In this document: piece by piece, positions 28,989-37,800 of the stretch
How positions within the stretch are numbered: the stretch's first letter is position 1
Layout: every line of letters starts with the position of its first letter
Origin: Saccharomyces uvarum
Lineage: Eukaryota > Ascomycota > Saccharomycetes > Saccharomycetales > Saccharomycetaceae
Direction of reading: 5' to 3'
Assembly: GCA_947243795.1 (NCBI GenBank)
Contig: OX365934.1
Coordinates: 186,001-250,000 of the forward strand
DNA length: 64,000 nucleotides
Notes under the pieces: model-generated
Seen by the model: the letters and a program-made list of their open reading frames with translations, nothing else
Database searches by the model: none
What the model was told of the DNA's origin: nothing
Position numbers and translations under genes: made by a program

Positions 28989-29798
28989 TCACGTCTTGAT
29001 GAAATAATCAATTAACATAGATAAGGGAACGTTATATAATCTTGGGATGCCCATGTCGATATCACTGCTGATCGACTTCGGTATGCAGGTAGTTATGATT
29101 TCGTTGTTGAACCATCGAGAATAAAAAACCAGCGGAACTTTATCTAAGGTAATGTTCAATGTAGCTCCATTAACGGGAAAGACAGTGATTGCGCCAAAAT
29201 CTATCATTGCCAAATTTGTATTAAGTCCTGTTCCAGTAAATTTTGTATATGATTCTTTCAGGGACCACAAGTAAGTGAATATCACGCATGGATCAGACGC
29301 TCTTTGTAAACCCTTAAATTCCTCGTCACTAAAAATCTCTTTGAATAACTCCAGTTCCTCCTCCCCATCATAATTACACGTAGAAGCAATATCAATACCA
29401 ATATTCTGATATTCATCTGCGCTCGCGCACTTCACCAAAGACATAGCTACACACTGTTCACCTGTTGTCATGCTAAAAGGAATAGATCGATCATTGCCCA
29501 AGAACGGCTTACCAAAGCTGCCCCTGTCGAACCTCAACTCTTGATAATCTAAGCCTGTAACGATAGAACAGCCAAACAATTGCAGAAGCCGGTTGCATAA
29601 AATGGTACATCTATCATGAAACGACTTTCTATTAAATATTTGAGCTTGCGAGTCCAAGGGTAACACTCTTGTTAGCACTTCAAAAGTAAAGTCATCAGCG
29701 AGTAAATCTTCTTGAATTTTAACTGCAAGAATACCAGCCCATACGCTTCCATTTTCCACCCTTGAAATGCTCTTTAGTACCTCAATTGTTTCGGTCAT
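28989..29798 (-). CDS. LYS5: Lys5 phosphopantetheinyl transferase
   Basis: A 269-residue Sfp-type phosphopantetheinyl transferase. It moves phosphopantetheine from CoA to the carrier domain of the alpha-aminoadipate reductase Lys2, an essential step of lysine synthesis. Visible motifs: FGKPFL with following polar residues, the metal-binding GIDIAS (the G-I/V-D-x-x motif), and the helix FTYLWSLKESYTKFTGTGL (W-xxKE-xxxK). Length is near the 272 residues of S. cerevisiae. The N- and C-terminal ends diverge most. It is divergent from PEX14, with a 176-bp shared promoter carrying a TATATATAT tract near 29888. Confidence 0.95.
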   Translation of the reverse strand: MTETIEVLKSISRVENGSVWAGILAVKIQEDLLADDFTFEVLTRVLPLDSQAQIFNRKSFHDRCTILCNRLLQLFGCSIVTGLDYQELRFDRGSFGKPFLGNDRSIPFSMTTGEQCVAMSLVKCASADEYQNIGIDIASTCNYDGEEELELFKEIFSDEEFKGLQRASDPCVIFTYLWSLKESYTKFTGTGLNTNLAMIDFGAITVFPVNGATLNITLDKVPLVFYSRWFNNEIITTCIPKSISSDIDMGIPRLYNVPLSMLIDYFIKT

Positions 29799-29974
29799 CT
29801 ACGATTTCAATGTTCTTTCATCCTCTTGTATCGGTATCATGGTTTTCAGTCACGCGGTTTTAATCAGCCATACCCGAAGAATAATTATATATATATCCAA
29901 ATTTAGCATGTACCAAACGGTTATTGACATAGAAGTGTAAATAATAATACAAAAAGGTAACAAAAGAACACAGA

Positions 29975-31003
29975 ATGAGTGACGTAGTCAGTGAGGATCG
30001 TAAGGCATTATTTGACTCCGCAATATCCTTCTTAAAGGATCAGTCCATTAAGGATGCCCCACTTTTGAAGAAAATTGAATTTTTGAAATCCAAAGGGTTA
30101 ACAGAAAAGGAGATTGAAATAGCAATGACAGAACCCAAGAACAATGAGAAGCAGGATGACAGAGTAACGAAGAAGAGTGGCGTACCTGAGAACACGGCGA
30201 ATGCGCAGGATACGTACTTTTATGAAGCGATGCCACCGGCCCTACCCCACAGAGATTGGAAGGACTACTTTGTGATGGCTACCGCCACGGCTGGGTTGCT
30301 GTATGGTGCGTACCAAGTAACTAGGAGGTACGTGATACCGAACATTTTACCAGAAGCGAAGAGTAAATTGGAGGAGGACAAAGAAGAAATTAAGGATCAG
30401 TTTTCCAAGATCGATAAAGTCCTCAATGCCATCGAAGCAGAACAGACGGAGTTTAGAGAGCAAGAAAGCAACAAGTTGAAAGAGCTAGGTGACACGATTT
30501 CCGAACTGCAACAGGTATTAGTGCATACTACGAGAAACAAAGAAAAGATCGAGGACGAGTTTAGACTGGTTAAGCTCGAGATGTCCAACCTGCAAAGCAC
30601 TATTGACAAGTTTGTTTCAGACAACAACAACATACAGGAGCTGAATAATATCCAAAGAGAAATGGATTCGCTCAAGAGTTTGATGAAAAACCGCACGGAA
30701 TCAACTGACATGCATGACAATAGACCATTTTCCATGTCTCCTAATGGCATACCAGGTATAGACGCGATCCCATCTGCGTCCGAGATCCTAGCCAAGATGG
30801 GCATGCAAGAAGAGAGTGACGAAGAGAAGGAGAACGGTGATACTGCTGCCAACGAGGCAAACGCTGTTCCGGCATGGAAAAAAGTGAGAGAGAAAACTGT
30901 CGACAGCAATGGCTCCATCCCGGAATGGCAAAGAAACGCCACTGCCAATGAAATTAGCGTGCCCGACTGGCAAAACGCACAGCTTGGGGACTCTACGCCA
31001 TAG
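29975..31003 (+). CDS. PEX14: Pex14 peroxisomal import docking protein
   Basis: A 342-residue peroxin. With Pex13 and Pex17 it docks the cargo receptors Pex5 and Pex7 at the peroxisome membrane. Residues 1-52 are the Pex14 N domain (ALFDSAISFL..KIEFLKSKGLTEKEIE) that binds receptor WxxxF/Y motifs. Residues 87-95 (PPALPHRDW) are the proline-rich ligand for the Pex13 SH3 domain. A hydrophobic segment follows at 100-117. Residues about 130-235 form a heptad-rich coiled coil. The tail holds three short tryptophan motifs at 297-303, 314-320 and 328-334. Length and start match S. cerevisiae. A long antisense frame (30397-30948) is a shadow. Confidence 0.97.
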   Translation: MSDVVSEDRKALFDSAISFLKDQSIKDAPLLKKIEFLKSKGLTEKEIEIAMTEPKNNEKQDDRVTKKSGVPENTANAQDTYFYEAMPPALPHRDWKDYFVMATATAGLLYGAYQVTRRYVIPNILPEAKSKLEEDKEEIKDQFSKIDKVLNAIEAEQTEFREQESNKLKELGDTISELQQVLVHTTRNKEKIEDEFRLVKLEMSNLQSTIDKFVSDNNNIQELNNIQREMDSLKSLMKNRTESTDMHDNRPFSMSPNGIPGIDAIPSASEILAKMGMQEESDEEKENGDTAANEANAVPAWKKVREKTVDSNGSIPEWQRNATANEISVPDWQNAQLGDSTP

Positions 31004-31100
31004 TACGCTCCTACGTAGAATAACTAGTTTCTAATCGCAATTGTAATCGTAACCGTACTATCATCACTATATAGCGGATAGAGCAGCCAGCTTGACGCTG

Positions 31101-31107
31101 TTACCCG
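31101..31107. promoter_or_regulatory. Reb1 site (TTACCCG) upstream of NUT1
   Basis: A perfect Reb1 core, 136 bp before the NUT1 ATG, in the 239-bp PEX14-NUT1 spacer. Confidence 0.55.
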
Positions 31108-31226
31108 CCCGCGTATAATTTCAAAGGCGTTTTTATTAGCATTAACATATTATAGACCAATGGTGGTAGTAATCAAAAATGAAGAAAACCGCAATTAATC
31201 CGAGTAAGACTACCTGTGGCTGGTGC

Positions 31227-31265
31227 ATGGTCTCAAGCTATCATGGAAAAGGAATCTGTATATAA
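31227..31265 (+). other. Possible upstream ORF overlapping the NUT1 start
   Basis: ATG at 31227 opens a 12-codon frame ending at 31265, past the NUT1 ATG at 31243 in a different frame. It has T at -3 (weak), while the NUT1 ATG has A at -3, so leaky scanning would be expected if the transcript includes it. Confidence 0.35.
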
Positions 31266-34200
31266 CCTAGCACTAAAATGTGCTGACCGACAACTGACCT
31301 CCACGGATTTTTTGAACCTTTACAAGGAATTCTTCAATGAAAAGTTCTCATCATTGATTCAAGAGGAAGTAGATGCTACCGCCACTGCTGCCACTATCAG
31401 TGATGTCAAGAAGGAACTGTCCTTAATGGATACATCCAGCAGTAGTACAAGCGGGTCTACAGATGTTACACGCTTGGATGAAGCTCTAGATATCGTTTGC
31501 TCTGATTTTGTCAAGGTCTTAAACCTAGAGAGACCTTTGATCCTGGCAGATTATATCGTTGAGGTCTTGTTTGTGAATTACAACTCAGACATGATAAAAT
31601 GCTTTTTGCCCAAATTGAACTCTGTTACCAACTCGTTAATTTTGGTACATTTCTTCTCCAAGTCTTGCTCATTCTTCGCTAAACTATCAGATACTTTGGT
31701 AATTGACCAAGTACGCAAGGATTTGGGTAATGTTGTGGTACCGAGTATTTTAAACCTCGACATGAACTCTTTGAATAAAGAACTCATCGTTATAATATCG
31801 AAGTTTTTGCATACTATTTTGAAACTCTCAACCGCTCCAATCCTTTTAACTTCCGTCAGCTGTAAGAATGGGTCATTTACACTTTTAAATCAGTTGTCAC
31901 AAACCAACAAGCTGCTTTTTAGAAAGATCTCACAGACCTTTGAGGCAAAATTGCACTTCAAAGACACGAAGCCATTTTTAAACAAAGATTCAACCAACGA
32001 ATATGTAGGTTCTCCTTCATTGGCTTCTCCCCAATATATTCCAAGTCCTCTTTCTTCTACGAAACCTCCAGGATCCGTGAATTCTGCGGCTAAATACAAA
32101 GACATGAAGCTTATACGTTACTACAAAAATATTTGGCTTAATAACAAAATCATCAACTGGGAAATAGCCAATTCAGATTTCTTGTCAAAGTATTCTGCAA
32201 TAAGTTCTTCTATTTTCCGAGAGGGCCTAAACTCTGTTCACAACCTAGACCAGTTACTTTCCGACTTAATTGAGACATCGTTTACCTGTTTTGCTCAATT
32301 CGTCAGTAACAAGCAATATCATCAAGCGAACTCCAATTTGACGCTGTTAGAAAGACAATGGGTCATATTCATCTCCAAACACCTACCGCTGTTGATCCTT
32401 GAGAACTCTTCAAGAAGTCCTCGTGTAGTGACTAATGCCTTGGATAATATCGACGAGAAAGTCATTAAGGCTATTAGGATATATTTTACTGAAAAGGATG
32501 ATATCAAGTCCACTAATGAGGATTTGTTTGATGATTATCCATCTACCAGTTTAGATATAAGGCATGATTTCATTAAGGGTTTAATTATGTTGAATTTACA
32601 GCCTGCTTCTATCATCAATAATTATTTGAGAGAAGACCAAATGATCGATACCAGTATTCTACCTACCAATGATGATTTAGTTGTTCGTAATTTGCAAGGC
32701 ATCCAAGAAGTAGTTCATAACACTAACAGTTTCATCATTTCATCTTTGGACACTTTGGAGCTAGAATCCATCACTGATCCTAATAACAATGATTCCAGTA
32801 ATGGGTTATTCCAAGTACTACACAATTTTGAATCTGTTGCGCCGACCAAACAACGTGAGATAGTAAGGGCTATTTTATCCATATTCAATGACTCAATAAA
32901 AGAATTAAATTATAATAGAATAACCAAGATTTGCGCTTTGTTGTTTTTCAATTTTTCACACTCATTGACAACGATTCTTTCGTTTTCTTCACCAACAACA
33001 GTAGTGGAGATCTTAATGAAATTCATCGACTCTTCCAAAAATGATAGAAATAACTCAAATATCAATGATGAAAGTTCAGAATACGAAACGGTCAATATTT
33101 CATTATCCCTCTCCTGGGCAATATTACTGCTAATCAACTTAACACAAATGTATGGTATATCCGTGGTTGATGTAGCGCTCAAATCACCCGACTTATCTAT
33201 CAAGGACTCCTTCATAATTAATTTTATTTCAAATCTACCCAATGTATCGGATAAATATTACTTGGAAGAGTCAAATATCAACGATTCTGATATGCTAACT
33301 AAGTCGCATAATACCGTTCAAAGCTGGCTCTGTGATCTTTTTGTCAACGGGTCCATCACCGATCAATTGATTCAAAATATTGAAACTAGGCAATTGGCTA
33401 ATCTCATACCATTCATCGTTAAGCAGGTCTTGCTATCAGTTGAAATAGGGGCTTTGACTGATATTTCGAGTTTAATAGGTGGATTCGAGTACTTCTTACA
33501 GCCTTTGTTACTAATCGGACTAATTAAAACATTTTTTTGGCTAGAACAATTTCTGTCATGTGTCAAGAACGATACTATATCAGAAGATATCTTACAGAAA
33601 ATATTCAATCTACTAAACACTCTTTTCAACCCAATCACTCTTAATGAAGACTCAAAAGCTTTCCATTCGGCAGTGTTAAGATTAAACGCAATCCCATTAC
33701 TAAAGGTTCTTCGCAAATTTAGAGTTCAAAGTCAATCTAATTATGGTATATATTCCTCTGATGCTCAGGGTGATCCAAACCTAGAGCCTTTGATTGCAAA
33801 ATTGATTTCAGTTTTAAACATATCACCAGTTTATGATGTCGATCCAAGAATTATCAACTCGGAAAATGATTACTCTAGAAAGCAGTTAGGTTATGGTAAA
33901 TTTCTGATTTTGAATGAAAATCCAGTCAACAAAATAATGACCAACCAAATTAATTCGTTTTGGAGTCTTCATAGTAGCACATATTACAACTTAGATTACT
34001 TATGTGAGTTGATTGAGTTGGTGACCCCAAAGCATTTCCTTTTTGATGTCTTGAAAACCTTAGAATATAAACTAGCCACCTACGGAGTTCCGGGCTCTAA
34101 AAATAAAAGAGGTTCTCTAGAATCAGAGCATGTTTTCGATTACTTTTTTTATTTTCTTGTATTACACGATGTAAAAACAGCAGAGGAAGCCACTCAATTA

Positions 34201-34629
34201 ATAGAATATATGGATGACACGAAGAAAAAAAATGATGACCCTGAGTATCCACAGGAAAAAGCTAAGGAAGCCGTTGAGGTGAAACAAGAACCCCAACCAA
34301 AAAAAGAAGTTGCTCAAGACGATGATTTTGATATGCTTTTTGGGGAAAATGATACAAGTGCTCAAGCCTATGAGGAAGACGAAGAGAATGAAAACAACTG
34401 TGATAATGACAAGGCTAACGACATATCGATGATAAAGGTAGAAGAAGGCCCAACCAAAGCTAACAACATAGGTATTTTGAAGAGGGACTCTTTTGCAGTA
34501 CTTCTTCATGAACTAAAATTGCTGAATGATTCAGCCTTAGAAATTGGTGAGATATCTAAGAAGGAACACGAAAAGTTTATCAAATATCATGATAAATATT
34601 TATGCATGTTGAAAACGTGCGTCTTTTGA
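31243..34629 (+). CDS. NUT1: Nut1 (Med5) Mediator tail subunit
   Basis: An 1128-residue protein, ortholog of Nut1/Med5, a tail-module subunit of Mediator that affects transcription of a subset of genes, including respiration genes. I start at ATG 31243 (MEKESVYNLALKC), the S. cerevisiae N-terminus; the frame extends nine codons upstream but only to GTG. The protein is almost entirely alpha-helical repeat with no catalytic motif. A well conserved segment is QWVIFISKHLPLLILENSS; others are SWLCDLFVNGSITDQLI and HVFDYFFYFLVLHDVKTAEEA. An acidic, charged linker (about 1015-1090, DDDFDMLFGENDTS) precedes the helical C-terminus ending YLCMLKTCVF. It converges on INO80. Confidence 0.95.
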   Translation: MEKESVYNLALKCADRQLTSTDFLNLYKEFFNEKFSSLIQEEVDATATAATISDVKKELSLMDTSSSSTSGSTDVTRLDEALDIVCSDFVKVLNLERPLILADYIVEVLFVNYNSDMIKCFLPKLNSVTNSLILVHFFSKSCSFFAKLSDTLVIDQVRKDLGNVVVPSILNLDMNSLNKELIVIISKFLHTILKLSTAPILLTSVSCKNGSFTLLNQLSQTNKLLFRKISQTFEAKLHFKDTKPFLNKDSTNEYVGSPSLASPQYIPSPLSSTKPPGSVNSAAKYKDMKLIRYYKNIWLNNKIINWEIANSDFLSKYSAISSSIFREGLNSVHNLDQLLSDLIETSFTCFAQFVSNKQYHQANSNLTLLERQWVIFISKHLPLLILENSSRSPRVVTNALDNIDEKVIKAIRIYFTEKDDIKSTNEDLFDDYPSTSLDIRHDFIKGLIMLNLQPASIINNYLREDQMIDTSILPTNDDLVVRNLQGIQEVVHNTNSFIISSLDTLELESITDPNNNDSSNGLFQVLHNFESVAPTKQREIVRAILSIFNDSIKELNYNRITKICALLFFNFSHSLTTILSFSSPTTVVEILMKFIDSSKNDRNNSNINDESSEYETVNISLSLSWAILLLINLTQMYGISVVDVALKSPDLSIKDSFIINFISNLPNVSDKYYLEESNINDSDMLTKSHNTVQSWLCDLFVNGSITDQLIQNIETRQLANLIPFIVKQVLLSVEIGALTDISSLIGGFEYFLQPLLLIGLIKTFFWLEQFLSCVKNDTISEDILQKIFNLLNTLFNPITLNEDSKAFHSAVLRLNAIPLLKVLRKFRVQSQSNYGIYSSDAQGDPNLEPLIAKLISVLNISPVYDVDPRIINSENDYSRKQLGYGKFLILNENPVNKIMTNQINSFWSLHSSTYYNLDYLCELIELVTPKHFLFDVLKTLEYKLATYGVPGSKNKRGSLESEHVFDYFFYFLVLHDVKTAEEATQLIEYMDDTKKKNDDPEYPQEKAKEAVEVKQEPQPKKEVAQDDDFDMLFGENDTSAQAYEEDEENENNCDNDKANDISMIKVEEGPTKANNIGILKRDSFAVLLHELKLLNDSALEIGEISKKEHEKFIKYHDKYLCMLKTCVF

Positions 34630-34818
34630 GCCTTTCATTTCAAACAATGAAAATAGGGATTTTAACAGAGGTGAGTTAGATATATACAAAATTATTAAAA
34701 ATAAAGGCAATATAAAATAATGAATGTCCAAATACAAACACAAATAAAAAAATTATACAACAAAAATAAGAATTAAACGCTCTTGATGTAACAAAATCCG
34801 AATAAACGATTTTGTTTT

Positions 34819-37800
34819 TCATGCCAATGCACTTGCTCTGGCTTTAATTTCATTCTGAATTATATTTTTATCACTTTCTGAAGTTACGTCAGAATCATTT
34901 TCACCAACTTCAATGGTTTTAATGTTCTTTTCTTGGGTTTTACCTTCCATTACAACTTGTTGAACCTGTTCCTTCTGTTTCGCTCTATCTCTCATTCTTT
35001 CTTCGATGGTGCCACGAACAAGCAGTCTATATACCGTCACTTGTCTAGTTTGGCCCAATCTATGTGCTCTATCCATAGCCTGTGAGTCAATAGTAGGGTT
35101 CCAATCAGAATCATAAAATATAACTGTATCGGCAGCTGTTAAGTTAATACCTAACCCACCCGCTCTTGTACTTAAAAGAAATACAAAAATCTCTGGGTTA
35201 GTTTGCCAATCATGAACCAAATCACGACGATCTTCCAATTTCGATGAACCGTCTAGTCTAATATGGTTGTATTGTTTATAGGTCAAATACTCTTCCATCA
35301 AATCCATCATTTTGGTCATTTGGAAATAGATCAGAACTCTGTGACCTTCCGCTTTCAATTTCACTAATAATTCATCCAATTTTCTTAGCTTGGCTGATTC
35401 GGTAATGAATCTATCCATGGAGGGCATAGAAATGTTTGATGAAAAATGCTTATTTAAAGGTTCAGGGAATAATCCTGTCCTTGGAAAGCTTTCAATCGGT
35501 ATCTTTTTGTTGACGTGCATGTTATATTGCGTTGCTGTCGGAATATCGGATAATGCCTGAGTCACCATTGGGTCAAATAGATCATTGTTTATGCTATTAG
35601 AAATGTGACTGGAACCAAGAACTTCAATAGTAATCGGAGGAGCAGAAACATTTGGATGATAACCACGTTGTATACTATTCAAGTACTCGTCTTCATAAGT
35701 TAGTTGTTTGATGTCTAATAATGATGCCAACACACCTTTGGAAGGTGTATTTTTGGAAAGTCTCAATAATTCTTCAGTTTTACTTTTGATCATCAAACTA
35801 TTAGGATTATGTGGTTGATCTGTAAATTCTATTATTTGTTTCAGTAGTGGTGTATTGGATATCCTGAAAAATTCATTCAGCGAGCTTTCTCCGGTTAATT
35901 TGGACAATAATAAACACAATTTGTAATTTATTGATGTGTTGAAAATATTGAATTTCACATTTTGTATTTTCTGTACTATGTCAACATTATTATCATAGTT
36001 TGGTAAGATCAAGTCATCATAAATCAATCTCGGTAGATTATACTTTATTGGGTTCCTGGAAGAGTAAATCAGATCCGTAAATTTCCCATTCGAAATATTA
36101 TTACTGCTCATACTCGAGAGGTTCATATTGCTATTGTTTACAACGGTATTGTTATTATTGGCCACGGATGCAGTTAGCATTGAAGTAGTTTTACCAAAGG
36201 TGGTGAAGGAAAATGGAGAATCCACGTCTGCCCTTTCAAAAAGGTCTGGATGATTACAAACTTTTCTAAATTGCATGACTGCGTTGATTAAGTTTTGGTC
36301 AGAACCTGAACTGGAAGTAGAATTAGAATTAGAGTCGTTTGTAGCGGCATTCTCAATGGCATCATAATTGGTGGAGATTTGAGATTTCAACACTTGGTAT
36401 AACTTGGCTTGTCTTTGAGTCAAATTACACAAAACGTCGATTTCAATCTTGTCACCCAATTCGGATTGCACGTTCTTTTTCACACGTCTTAACATAAATG
36501 GCTTCAAAATCATATGTAAACGACGTAATTGCTGCTGGTTCAATTTTGTATTTGCTTCTGCGTGAGATTCAATGTCCTTGGAGAACCATTCATTGAATTC
36601 ATCATGAGAGTCGAAAAGGGAAGGCATGATAAAATGTAAAAGTGCCCATAATTCTTGCATACTGTTCTGGATAGGTGTACCAGTCAATAACAGTCTATTA
36701 CGACAATGGAAACTTAGCAAATTTTTCCATCTGGAAGATTGTGAAGATTTGATAGCTTGAGCCTCATCCAAAATCATGTATTGCCATTTCATTTTTTGCA
36801 AATAGTTGGCATCAGTGACGACCATTTGGTACGATGTAATCATAACGTGGAATGGAGCATTCTTATTATACCTTAAGTTTTTCCTGTCCCAAAATTTTCT
36901 CAGAACTTTACGGTCATTGGCGTTCCCCCAATACGGCAAAATTTTGAATTCAGGCAAAAATTTGGATATTTCATTAACCCAATTATGTAGAGTGGAAGCA
37001 GGTGTGACCACCAGAAAGGGCCCCCAAATGTTATGGTTTTCGGCTAAATGAGCTAGAACAGAAATAGATTGTACGGTTTTACCCAACCCCATTTCATCTG
37101 CCAAGATACCATTGATACCTTGGTCATACAGGTTGGCTAACCAATTCAGCCCCTTCAGTTGATATTCTTTCAACGTACATGCTAAACTCTTGGGTTGCTC
37201 AATAGTTATTTCACCCAAAGAGGTTGGATTTTGGAAATTCAACTCATCTTCATCGTCCTCTTCATCGTCTCCCCCATTTGCGTTTGCGTGAGCATCAAAT
37301 TGCTTGGCTTTCGCTCTTGTTTCAGCCAAGGCACTCGAAGCATTCTCCGCAGCTCTTTGTCTCAGCTGTTCGTCATTCTCATTATCGAAATCAATGGAGT
37401 GGAAATCATTTTTGTTTGGAATTAATGCTGAAATATCGATATTCTTGTGATTTTGAGAGCTACTGTTGGGGGCACCATTCCCTTCCAGTTCGTCTGTTTT
37501 GATTTTCCTTCCAATGAAATGCGAATACAATTCGGTCTGAGTCAACAGGAAATTTAGTTTTTTGGCTTGTCTCTTGGATTCCTTCTCTTCTTCCTCCTTC
37601 TTGGCTAGTTCCATGGCCTCCTTTTCTATTTTCTTCTTTAGATCTCTTTCTTCACGTTCATTTTTCTTCCAAAAATTGGACATTTCTCTGATACCTCTTC
37701 TAGCTCTTGTTTGGAAATCCTTGATTTGTTTGAAGTTCTTGGATTGCCATTTTTTCGCTTCTCTAGCACAGAGTGACGAGGTTTTCCTGAAATTCGTCGA

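Noticed and set aside
30397-30948. 183-codon frame antisense to PEX14
   Set aside because: Shadow of PEX14, like the dubious YGL152C; Ser/Leu-rich composition from reverse-read coiled-coil codons.
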